Of a stretch of 64,000 nucleotides of DNA, positions 17,887 to 28,003 are shown in pieces. The stretch covers positions 141,569 through 205,568 of the forward strand of contig RSEH01000037.1 of NCBI GenBank assembly GCA_006503475.1, written 5' to 3'. Positions within the stretch are counted from its first letter, which is position 1. Each line of letters opens with the position of its first letter. The stretch comes from Stentor roeselii. Lineage: Eukaryota; Ciliophora; Heterotrichea; Heterotrichida; Stentoridae. The notes beneath the pieces are model-generated. The model had not been told where the DNA came from and searched no databases. It worked only from the letters and a program-made list of their open reading frames with translations. A program made the translations under genes and the position numbers.

Positions 17887-19383
17887 CTACCCTGAATTAA
17901 TATTAAGATATCGAATCATCATATCCTTGAACTCCCTGATATCAATTTCACCATCTTTATCCTGATCCACATCATCAATCAACTTGATCCAGACCTCATT
18001 CTGAGCCCCAGCATCTCCTCCAAGCATTTCCCTAAGTTCACTTGCACTAATTTTCCCACTTCCATCAGCATCAAAAGCTTTAAACGCACTTTCCAAATTC
18101 TCAACAGACAACATAGTTTCTTTTTTCGCACAAGCGGTGATAAACTCCGTATAATCAATAAACCCAGAGCCATTAACATCAACACTTTTCATAGTTTTTT
18201 CAACTTCTTCAGCAGCAGCTTCCCTTCCCATGGTCTGATTATAAGCTTCCAACAATTCTTCTCTACTCAACTTTCCATCTCCATTTTTATCAATATTTCG
18301 AAAAGAATCCGCAAGTTTTTTCGACTCTTCCTTGTTGATCAGTTGAGAAGCGATGAAAGTGAGGACCGCATGTTGAAGTTTTTGTTCAACTCGAAAACCT
18401 TTCAACTTTTCCAGAGAAGAGGCTTCGAAGAGGTTGTCCTGATGATTTGAAGATGAGTTGGAAATAATCCAAGGGTCTTGTAAGGCTTGAGCAGCTGAAT
18501 AACGATGTTTCGGGTCGTATTCAAGCATTTTTTTTATAAGTCTTTTCGCTTCTGGACTGATTTTTTCCCATTCTGACCCCCAAGGAACTGTGCCTTGCTG
18601 GACCTTTGTAAGGATGTCTTTGTCGTTTTTGCCGCCGAAGGGCGGCCTGCCTGATAAAAAGATATATAAAATTACACCACAACTCCAAATGTCACATTTT
18701 TCGTTGTAATCACGGCGAAGTACCTCCGGGGCGATGTAGTAAGCGGTTCCGTATTTTTGAGTTAGTTGTTTTGTTTCTTCGAAGATGGCACTTGTACCGA
18801 AGTCAATCACTTTTACTGTTGCGTCTGGAGACTCTCGGTCTAGAAGAAGGTTTTCAGGTTTTAAGTCACGATGGACGATGTTTTGTTGGTGACAATATGC
18901 CACTGCACTTAGGATTTGCTTCATGAAGTTAGCTGCTATGGACTCTGAAAGCATTTTACTTTTAATTATATAGTCGAATAACTCTCCTCCGCCTACATAT
19001 TCTGTGACTAGATGATAGTGTTTCTCGTCTTCGTAGAACTCATAAAGACGGATTATGTTCGGATGGTCAGCTCTCGTTAAAATATCAACTTCATTAAAAA
19101 ACTTAGCCCTTTCCTTCATATCCTTCGTAATCGATTCCTTATCAATGGTCTTTACCGCTCGTTTATGATTCGAGTCTTTATGAACAGCAAGTCTCACATA
19201 ACCGAAAGCCCCAGATCCAATTTTCGCACTAATCGTGTAGTTCTGACGAAGTCCTCCAGCTTTTTTCGTCACAAAGTTTCCAGAAGAGAATCTTACATTT
19301 TCCATATTGTTCACTTCAAGGTTAGAGACTTTTTGTTTAAGAGCTGAAGATTTTTTAGTGGTTTTTATCGAGGCACATCCCAT
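17887..19383 (-). CDS. Calcium-dependent protein kinase (CDPK)
   Basis: A 498-residue protein from ATG at 19383. This start is chosen over an upstream one because it opens MGCASIKTTKK, a myristoylation site (Gly2) with a palmitoylatable Cys3, the standard CDPK membrane anchor. The kinase domain starts at about residue 49 (IGSGAFGYVRLAVH), with catalytic HRDLKPENLLL, DFGTSAIF and a GTAYYIAPEVLRRDY activation segment lacking a phospho-Thr requirement. A junction/autoinhibitory segment follows, then four EF-hands: DKNGDGKLSREEL, DVNGSGFIDYTEF, DADGSGKISASEL and DQDKDGEIDIREF, all with intact loop acids. It is expected to translate Ca2+ spikes into phosphorylation at membranes. Its start codon lies 39 bp from that of GPCR-PIPK copy B on the other strand. 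Confidence 0.97.
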   Translation of the reverse strand: MGCASIKTTKKSSALKQKVSNLEVNNMENVRFSSGNFVTKKAGGLRQNYTISAKIGSGAFGYVRLAVHKDSNHKRAVKTIDKESITKDMKERAKFFNEVDILTRADHPNIIRLYEFYEDEKHYHLVTEYVGGGELFDYIIKSKMLSESIAANFMKQILSAVAYCHQQNIVHRDLKPENLLLDRESPDATVKVIDFGTSAIFEETKQLTQKYGTAYYIAPEVLRRDYNEKCDIWSCGVILYIFLSGRPPFGGKNDKDILTKVQQGTVPWGSEWEKISPEAKRLIKKMLEYDPKHRYSAAQALQDPWIISNSSSNHQDNLFEASSLEKLKGFRVEQKLQHAVLTFIASQLINKEESKKLADSFRNIDKNGDGKLSREELLEAYNQTMGREAAAEEVEKTMKSVDVNGSGFIDYTEFITACAKKETMLSVENLESAFKAFDADGSGKISASELREMLGGDAGAQNEVWIKLIDDVDQDKDGEIDIREFKDMMIRYLNINSG

Positions 19384-19422
19384 TTTTTTAAGTCTTTGGC
19401 TTGAATCTGCAGCGAAATAAAA
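19384..19422. promoter_or_regulatory. 39-bp divergent intergenic region (CDPK / GPCR-PIPK B)
   Basis: All the sequence between the two opposite start codons is 39 bp. A shared promoter is implied; no defined motif is recognised. Confidence 0.55.
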
Positions 19423-21357
19423 ATGCTTAACTTGACTCAGCTTTGTTATATGGTCTTTGCTCCTATTTCTGTAATGAGTGAATTTGTCCTGATTTATGCT
19501 TTCATTAAGTTGAAACAGTTCAAGGACCACCCTGAAATCATGATTTTCTGGCAGTGCTTTTCTCAGATTATTCTTGATATTCATTGGTTCACGGGGATTG
19601 AGTTCTTTAAAGGAATGCTGAGTGATGAAGAGTGCTTGTTTTTAGGAGCTTTTAGTGTCTATTTTTATTACTTGAGCTGGGACTATAGCTTGTTTTTGTC
19701 TGTAGAGATTTTACTGAAGATTTGGAATCCTCATAAGACAACTTATAAGATGAGGAAGATCTTGTATCATACTTTGGCTCATTTGACTAGTTTAGGAGTT
19801 TTTGTTGCTTTGATGATTAGTCAAACGAATGGTAATTCGATTATGACGACTTGTTTTGTCCAGGAACATAGTGTTTATGAGTTGATTATTTTGATTCCGG
19901 CGTTGATTCACTTTCCATTATGTGTAGCTATAATCGGATATACCTTATACATATCACATAACACTTACTTCGCTCCCTACCTAACCTACCACATGATGGT
20001 CGTCGTAGCATATTCCATATCTTGGGTTCCAATAGCCTTAGTCCATGGTTTAAGTTATGAAGGCTTTCATGTAACTGTCCCCCTCTGGTTCATTTACGTA
20101 ATAATTACTCAGATGGCTGTTTTTCTCGGAGGACCTTCAGGTTTTTTTGTATTTCTTGCAAGAATGATGCAAAAAGGTCTATTCAGAAAAGTGATTCTCT
20201 CTATTTTCAGGCCAGGTGTTCTAAACGTAAAAATTATTCAGAGGTCTTTAATGGTCCAACTGACAGCTCCAGACATCAACAGTGACCAAGACGAAGTTAT
20301 GACCTATTCACAGCTTTTTAACACAATGACAGCCTACGTAATAAAAAATAAGGGGATAAAAGACATTATTTTAGCTGTCAGAAATGTTCTCATCAGTTCA
20401 AGCAATCCTGAAATCACGTAATCGTTATTCAGAGGACAAGACTACAGAAAGTGGAGATTTTCTATCGGCCTAGCGAAGAAGAAAGTAAAAATATTTCAAT
20501 ATCATATCACTTCTTTTGAATCGATCATGGAATATTATGGAATTAGTTACAAAGATTTGATCAAGTAAGGAATAGTTAGTTCTTTTCAAATTGAAGATGA
20601 TATGGAAAGGCTCAATGCAAGGGTTAAGACAAGTGGAGGGAGAAGTGGAGCGTTTTTTTATTTTACAGCTGATCATGAGTTTGTTTTAAAAACTATCACT
20701 TCTGAAGAACTTCATATTTTCAAGTCGATTATTAAGGACTATAAAAATCATATTACTGATAAGCAGGGAAGCTTATTGAGCAAGGTTTTTGGAGTTTTTA
20801 AACTTAAAATAGACAAAAGTAGCACTTTTAGAATTGTTTTAATGGAAAACCTTGCGAGTCGGTTGATTGATCCTATTATTTTTGATATGAAAGGAAGTAA
20901 ATCTGATAGGCATGCATCTTTTAGTGTTTATGCAGACATCAATAGGATGCGACGGGATAAAGTTTATAAAGATATTGATTTTTCTGATAATATTGGCCAC
21001 ATTTCAGTAACCCAAGAAGAACTGAATAACCTCCTTTCGAAACTGAAAAGAGATGCACATCTTTTGGAAAAACATATGATCATGGACTATTCTCTTCTCT
21101 TAATGATAGAAAATATTAATTGTTTAAGGAATACTATGATAAACAAGACATTCGTAGCAAGTTATGGTAAGTTCATTGTTTTTGCAGGAGTTATTGACTT
21201 TTTACAAACTTATAACACTAAAAAGAAACTTGAACATCGATATAAAAAGCTGAAAAACCAGGAATCGATACACTTTTCATCGATTGCTCCTACTCCTTAC
21301 CGAAAACGATTCATTAGAATGGTAAAAAATGTTTTTAAGAGGGAAGAAATTAACTAA
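19423..21357 (+). CDS. GPCR-PIPK fusion, copy B
   Basis: Five introns: 20098-20112 (gtaataattactcag), 20227-20241 (gtaaaaattattcag), 20338-20352 (gtaataaaaaataag), 20418-20432 (gtaatcgttattcag) and 20565-20579 (gtaaggaatagttag). Splicing gives 619 residues. The first three introns contain no in-frame stop, so the unspliced frame stays open to 20421; alignment with the other copies shows they are introns. The receptor half has seven TM segments, including MIFWQCFSQIILDIHW (TM2), SWDYSLFLSVEILLK (TM3) and YELIILIPALIHFPL (TM5), with the TM3 and loop-2 Cys pair. The kinase half has GGRSGAFFYFTADHEFVLK, LMENLASRL, FDMKGSKSDR, IMDYSLLLM, GVIDFLQTYNTKKKLEHR and TPYRKRF, so catalytic and activation-loop features look complete. 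The ligand is unknown. Confidence 0.93.
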
Positions 21358-22394
21358 TGTATAATGAATAATTATAAAATATGAATATATTAAGAAAGTG
21401 TTGTGTGAATAGATAAATCAAATAGATTTCTATAGGTTGAGAGGGATCAACTTTATCAATTATTCTTAATCCGATGTTGGAATTTTATACTAAGGGTTCT
21501 CTAGCAGTCTATTCCTTTCTCTTTGATATTAAAAATATATTGAAAATTCTAAATCGTCTCATGTGATATTATATTAAGTATATCTGGTATCATTTCTTAT
21601 TTAATTTTATGAGCTTAGTGTTTTATGAAACTAATAAAACCGTAATGGATGTAAATTGAATTAAAACTTTCTTTTTTAAAAAAAATGGTCCATAAGTTTC
21701 TAATATAGATTGCATTCCTCATTTCATTGTGTGCTTGTATTGTTGTGTACACTTAGTGTTTCTGATAACCTCATAAGAATTAGACATATTACTTATACAA
21801 TCAAAAATTATAATCATCAGTTATCCTAAGAAGATGGCATCATGCTGAAAAAAATTAGAAAACGTTAAATTAATATAGAAAAATGCTCTACGTTCAGAGT
21901 TATTTTTATGAAACTTTGCAAGTTGTTATTCAATCCATTTATTTAAATAAATCTATATATTTTAACAAGATCCTTAAATTTTTTCTGATTTCAATTGATG
22001 AATCTAGATTTAATTAAAAAAAATTCAACTCTAGTAATAAAATATGCCCATATATCAATGAATCTTGAAATTTGACAGTGCATTAAAATAAGCTGAAAAT
22101 AGATGGAAATGACAAGAAATTTTTCAGAACTACTCTTCCTTTTATTTTATCAAAATGTGATTTTCTTGATTTTTTGATTATTATTGGATTTCATTGAAGT
22201 TCTGAAAATTTTTTTGCTCTTATTATATCAAACTGGAGAATACAAATAAATCAAAATAAAGAATAAATGCAGTTCTCTTCTATTTCTCCATCCTTATCAG
22301 GAATGATTTTAAAAAAAATCAGTAGAATTTTTAATAAAGTTAATTAGAGGTTTTATCTAGATTTAGTATGGTTTAAAATAGAATCAAGCGAAAT
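21358..22394 (+). pseudogene. Intergenic region with decayed GPCR-half copy (~21440-21790)
   Basis: Between copies B and C. Around 21575-21595 a run nearly identical to the TM4 region of copy C (tggtatcatttctta) is visible. At 21720-21785 one frame reads IAFLISLCACIVVYT before stops, aligning with PALIHFPLCVAIIGYT of TM5. The stretch before it (21480-21560) matches the TM3 and NPH region. Stops and indels interrupt every frame. No kinase half could be followed downstream; the remainder is AT-rich. Confidence 0.75.
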
Positions 22395-24323
22395 ATGTTA
22401 AATTTGACTGAATTATGCTACTCAATCTTAGCTCCATTATCACTTCTCAGCCAATTACTACTCATATACTCCTTTTTCAAGCTGAACCAAATCAAAAACC
22501 ATCCAGAAATAATGATCTTCTGGCAGTGCATATCTCAAATAGCAATCGACGTGCATTGGCTAACAGGTATAGAAGCAATAAAAAGCTCATTGACAGACGA
22601 AGTCTGTCTATTTCTCGGTTCATTTTCAGTATACTTCTACTACCTAAGCTGGGACTACAATTTATTCATATCAATAGAAATCCTTCTAAAAGTTCGGAAT
22701 CCCCACGAAGAGTCTTACAAAGGCAGAAAGTTTTGGTATCATTTCTTAGCCCACCTTTCAAGTTCCGCAGTTTTTATCACTTTAATGTTAAGCGGGACCA
22801 ATGGAAAATCTTTGTTAAACACCTGTTTTATCGAAAAAGAAACAATTTATGAATTAGTTTTCGTTGCACCTGCTTTATTTCACTTTCCACTATGCATGAG
22901 TCTCACTTTTTATACCCTTTATTTGTCTTATGGCACTCATTTCAAACCTTACCTCTTCACACATATGCTCGTTGTCGCCACCTTTTCAGTCTCATGGGTT
23001 TCAGTGGCTTTATTTCATGGAATCAGTTATTTAGAAGGCTCGAAATACCCCCCAGAATGGTTTGTTTACGTAAATTTCAAATAGACCGCCGCTATTCTAG
23101 GAGCGCTCTCAGGATTCTTGGTGTTCCTTGCGAGGATGACGCAGCGTGGACTGTTGAAAAGTGTTGTCTTGGCTTTATTTACTTCTAAAGCAAGAAATGT
23201 AAAAGATATTCAGGAATACTTGATTGAAAGGATGAATACAGGAGATAGTCTAATGAGTGATGATAGTTTACTTTCTTTTTCTCAAATTTTCGAAACTATT
23301 ACTATGCGGGTAAGTTATAATGAGGGGATCGAAGATATTCTAATGACGATCAAGTTGGTGCTGATAAAATGCAAGGAAGAAGAACATGACTCTTCGATTA
23401 AATTGAATAACTCAAGAAAATGGCATTTTTCGATGGGTGCTAAAAGGAAAAAAGTGAAAATATTTCAAAACTGCATCTCTTACTTTGAAGCGATTATGAA
23501 ATCTTTCAAAATCAGCTATCAAGATATCATCAAGTATTTAATAAACAGTTCTTTTGATGCACAGAACGACGCTGATCTTAATGAAAGAGTAAAAGTCAAT
23601 GGTGGTAGAAGTGGAGCCTTTTTCTATAAGACAGCTGATCAAGAGTTCATCATAAAAACTATCACAGAAGAAGAACTGCAAACATTCAAGTCGATTATAA
23701 AGGATTATACTGAGAGGATAACATCTGTTGAAGGAAGCATGCTTGCCAAAGTATTCGGAATTTTTAAAGTTAAAATCGAAAAATGCAGAACTTTCAGAGT
23801 TATTTTAATGGAAAACCTTGCCAGTCGATTGGAAAATCCTATCATTTTTGACTTGAAAGGAAGTAAGCTTGATAGACAAGTTTCTTTGAATTTGTATTCT
23901 GATATCAACTTGATGAGTAGGGAAAAGGTTTATAAAGATATCGACTTCGCTGAAAATGTTAGTCAAATATTTGTCAGTAATGAGGAAATGAACAGCATTT
24001 TAATTAAAATTAAAAAAGATGCGGGGATGTTGGAAAAACATTTGATTATGGATTATTCTTTGCTTTTGATTATGGAAAATACTAGTTATTTGAGAAATTC
24101 TTTGATATGTAAAGAATTTATTGCAAGGCAGGATAAATTCGTTGTTTTTGCAGGGGTTATTGACTTTTTGCAGACTTATAATATAAAAAAGCAGATTGAG
24201 CATCGATATAAAAAACTGAAGAATAAAAATTCGGTTTATCTTTCGGCAATTGCTCCTATACCTTATAGGAAGCGGTTTATAAGGATGTTGAGAAATATTT
24301 TTGTTATTGGAATTTTGAACTAA
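22395..24323 (+). CDS. GPCR-PIPK fusion, copy C
   Basis: Four introns: 23070-23084 (gtaaatttcaaatag), 23199-23213 (gtaaaagatattcag), 23310-23324 (gtaagttataatgag) and 23534-23548 (gtatttaataaacag), giving 622 residues. Only the first contains a stop; the other three are stop-free and would add five residues each if retained. Position four of copies B and D is not an intron here. The seven TM segments and Cys pair are preserved (VCLFLGSF, NTCFIEKE). The kinase half reads GGRSGAFFYKTADQEFIIK, FRVILMENLASRL, FDLKGSKLDRQ, VYKDIDF, LIMDYSLLL and GVIDFLQTYNIKKQIEHR, with activation loop AIAPIPYRKRFIRM. It is predicted to be an active lipid kinase. Confidence 0.93.
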
Positions 24324-24851
24324 TTTATTATAGTAAATACTTTTAATTAAAAATTGCTATCCTTTGAAAAATTGTTTATTTAAATAACTATTTGGAATAA
24401 TTGTGAAATAAATTCTCTTTCTTTGACTCGTTATTAAAACTTATATTAATGATTGTATATGCTGAATATGTTAAAGATAGTTGTGAGGAGTTCATTATAA
24501 AAACTATCAGAAAGATCAACACGTTTTGAAATATTTATCAATAAATCTACTGATGGTTGAATTGAATGAATGAATAGTATATAGCCTTAAGAGGTATATA
24601 CTAGAAAAACAACTGTATTTAAAAGCGATTTACCACAATAATTAATATAATTATATTAGAGAAATAATTAAGTAACCAGATAAAATAATTCTTATCGAAA
24701 TTTCAAATAATTTAATAATTCCTCAATAGACTTTTAAAAGAATCAATCATTAACCCCTAACTTATTAGATTTTCAAACATTCAAAATTTCTCTTAAAAAA
24801 ATCTAAAGAATAATTCATTTAAACCTTATCATAAAATAAAATACTAACTAA
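24324..24851 (+). pseudogene. Intergenic region with short PIPK fragment (~24483-24525)
   Basis: A 20-odd-base segment (gagttcattataaaaactat at about 24489) is nearly identical to the EFIIKTI-coding ATP-lysine region of copies C-E. The neighbouring bases on either side do not continue the match clearly. The rest is AT-rich and has no frame. It is either a small relic of another copy or a short duplicated patch. Confidence 0.5.
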
Positions 24852-26783
24852 ATGTTAAACCTAACTCAGTTGTGCTATTCATTATTAGCTCCAATTTCGC
24901 TTCTCAGCCAGTCAATACTTATATACTCCTTTTTCAAGCTGAAACAAATCAAGAACCATCCAGAAATAATGATCTTCTGGCAGTGTATGTCCCAACTAGT
25001 AATAGACATTCATTGGTTTTCTGGAATAGGAGAAATCCAAACTGAATTAACAGATAAAGCCTGTCTTTTTCTAGGGTCTTTCGCGGTTTATTTTTTCTAC
25101 TTAAGCTGGGACTACAATATTTTCTTATCGATTGAAATTTTGCTTAAAATTTTGAATCCTCATAAAGAGTCCTACAAAGTTAGGAATTTTTTGTACCATT
25201 TCTTAGCCCATCTCTCAAGTTTAGTAGTTTTTATCATTTTGATGACGAGTGGAACTAATGGGCGCTCTGTGATGAAAACATGTTTTATAGAAAAACAAAC
25301 TGATTATGAAATTGTTGTCGTTGTTCCAGTTTTATTACATTTTCCTATTTGTATAAGTATTGTTGGGTATACTTATTATGTGTCTTATGGAACTTATTTC
25401 AAGCCTTATCTGTGGACTCATATGGTAGTTGTTGTGGTATTTTCGGCATCTATTGTACCTATTGCTTTAATGCATGGATTTAGTTATCTTGGACTAATAA
25501 AATATATCCCTATCTGGATAGTTTTCGTAAAAACTACTCAGATTTCAGTTGTTTTCGGAGCACTCTCAGGTTTTTTTGTGTTTCTTGCAAGAATGACCCA
25601 ACGTGGGCTATTTAAAAGTGTGACTTTAGCTTTATTCAACCCAAAATTAGCAACAGTAACAAAAATTTAGAATTCTTTGATGGTCAAGCTCAGAGTTAGT
25701 GATTTATCTGACCTTCAGGAAAGTCTTCTTTCGTTTTCTCAACTTTTCAACTCGATGACGATTAGTGTATAAGAAAAAAAGGGAATTCAAGACATTCTTG
25801 TGGCGATTAATATTGTTTTAATCAAATCTAAAGGGCTAGAAAAGCAGTATTTTTTAACTAGGCGAAATAATTCAAGGAAGTGGATTTTTTCAATTGGACC
25901 TCAAAATAAAAGAGTAAGGATTTCCCAATACTGCATCACTTATATTGAAAGTATGATGAAATCGTTTAATATGAGCTATGCAGACATAATCAAGTAAATA
26001 AAACACAGTTCTTTTTCAATAAAAAACGATTCAGACTTAAATAAACGAGTGAAACTTAACGGTGGTCGAAGTGGAGCATTTTTTTACAAAACTGCCGATC
26101 AAGAGTTCATCATAAAGACAATAAAAACAGAAGAGCTACAAACATTCAAGTCAATCATAAAAGACTATACTGCTCGAATAACTTCAAATGAAGGCAGCAT
26201 GCTTGCAAAAGTTTTCGGAGTCTTCAAAATAAAAATAGAAAAATGCAACACTTTCAGAGTGATTCTAATGGAAAACCTTGCAAGTCGATTAATAAGCCCA
26301 ATTATGTTTGACTTGAAAGGTAGCAGGTCTGACAGAAAGGTTTCTTGTAAGCCCTTCAATGATATAAGTTTGATGGAAAGAGGAACTGTTTATAAAGATA
26401 TTGACTTTGATGATAATATTGGACAAATTTCAGTAAGTAATGAAGAACTCACAAATATTTTAATTAAGTTGAAAAGAGATGCTTTAATGCTTGAAAAACA
26501 CTTAATTATGGACTATTCGTTACTTCTTATGGTAGAAAATGTAACCAGCTTAAGGAATCCTTTGATTAGTAAAGACTTTATAGCGAGTTATGAAAATTAT
26601 ATTGTGTTTGCAGGAGTTATTGATTTTTTGCAGACTTATAACATTAAGAAGAAATTAGAGCATAGATATAAAAAATTGAAGAATATAGAATCGATTCTTC
26701 TTTCAGCGATCTCTCCTATTCCTTATCGGAAACGATTTATTTCTATGATAAAAAACATATTTATTCGAGAAACAATAAATTAA
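24852..26783 (+). CDS. GPCR-PIPK fusion, copy D
   Basis: Five introns: 25527-25541 (gtaaaaactactcag), 25656-25670 (gtaacaaaaatttag), 25767-25781 (gtataagaaaaaaag), 25847-25861 (gtattttttaactag) and 25994-26008 (gtaaataaaacacag), giving 618 residues. Introns one and four are free of in-frame stops. The receptor N-terminus is closest to copy C (shared LLSQSILIYSFFKLKQIKNH-type sequence), pointing to a recent C/D duplication. The kinase half is complete: GGRSGAFFYKTADQEFIIKT, FGVFKIKIEK, LMENLASRL, FDLKGSRSDRK, LIMDYSLLLM, GVIDFLQTYNIKKKLEHR and ISPIPYRKRF. Confidence 0.93.
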
Positions 26784-28003
26784 TTAGATTGATCAAATAG
26801 TTTAAATTTTTTGTTAAAATCTGAATAATCGTTCTAAAATTGAAACATATGTTGAAAATTTAAATGATTAAGGAATAGTTTTCATCTATACTATAGTTAA
26901 GTCGAACTTTCTTAGAAGGACTAAAGAAAAAATTATTTTTACTCTTTAATTAAAATTAAAAATAAAGTCATTTGATAACATTTTTAAAATAATTCAATTA
27001 ATTAATTCAACAAGCTATACATCTTTAAAAACTCATAGATTATAATAAATTTACTTTAGATATTATATACATAAATTCCAAAAATTATAAGATTTGATCA
27101 ATTGTATTATTTGGCATTTGCGTCACTAGTAAATAAATAAAATATCTTTAATAATGCGAATGTTCGTAGCTTTAAACTATGGGATTAACGAGTAGTTCAT
27201 AATAAATTTATTTCTCAAGAAGAACTATAAATATTTTGAATGATTATTAAAGACTATGCTCATAGGATAGCACATGCTGAAGGTAGTATTTTGACAATAT
27301 ATTAGGGATCTTTATAATTAAAATATAATAATCTAACACTAAGAACGTAATTCTCAAGTAAACCTTTCATGTTGTTTAGACAATACTATTCTACTCGATT
27401 TAAAGAAGCAGGTTTTATCCAAAATTATCAAGTCACCGTTTCAATCATATCGAATTAATAAATCGAGGCACATAACATAAAGATTTTAGTTTTTTTTAAT
27501 CGTTACTAGAATAATATTCAGTCTTGAAGTATATACAATTATTCAATGAAAACTTGCACATTTACTGGTCTAAACTATTCTTCTAAATTATATATAGCCT
27601 AAATTTTCATAAAAGCATTACTAATTTCAATCAAATCAATTTGATATAAGTTACAGCATAGATATTAATTGAAACATCAAACTTTATCAAATCAAAAGAA
27701 TTATAAATCAGTAAAAAAATAATCAAACTATTTTTTCTTCGTTTCATAAACGATAACTCCTCTAAACTAAAAGATTTAAAGTGTAACCTAAATTATTTCA
27801 TTGATTTTGTATTCACTCCAATCCTTTATTCCATCTAATCAAAACCATGCCAAAATTCTTCTAAGAAACTGAAGATTATCATTAAATTCCAAAAATTCCT
27901 AAACCAGAGTTAAAAACCTAAAAAAATAACACTCTAACTCTCATACCTTAAATAAAAATCTCCAAAAAATCCTCTAAATTTTACAAAATAAATCCACTTA
28001 TAA
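26784..28003 (+). pseudogene. Intergenic region with decayed PIPK-half copy (~27165-27560)
   Basis: From about 27165 the sequence follows the kinase half of copy D with numerous substitutions, stops and small indels. Recognisable stretches include ttcataataaa (ATP-lysine region), attattaaagactatgctcataggatag (IIKDYTARI region), aatctaacactaagaacgtaattct (FRVILMENL region), ctcgatttaaagaagcagg (DLKGSR region) and cataaagatttta (VYKDIDF region). It is a clear dead member of the family lying between copies D and E. The receptor half is not recognisable upstream. Flanks are AT-rich with no frames. Confidence 0.82.

Noticed and set aside
19384-19584. 67-residue N-terminal extension of the CDPK
   Set aside because: It would overlap the start of GPCR-PIPK copy B and hide the MGC acylation site, which is the expected CDPK N-terminus.
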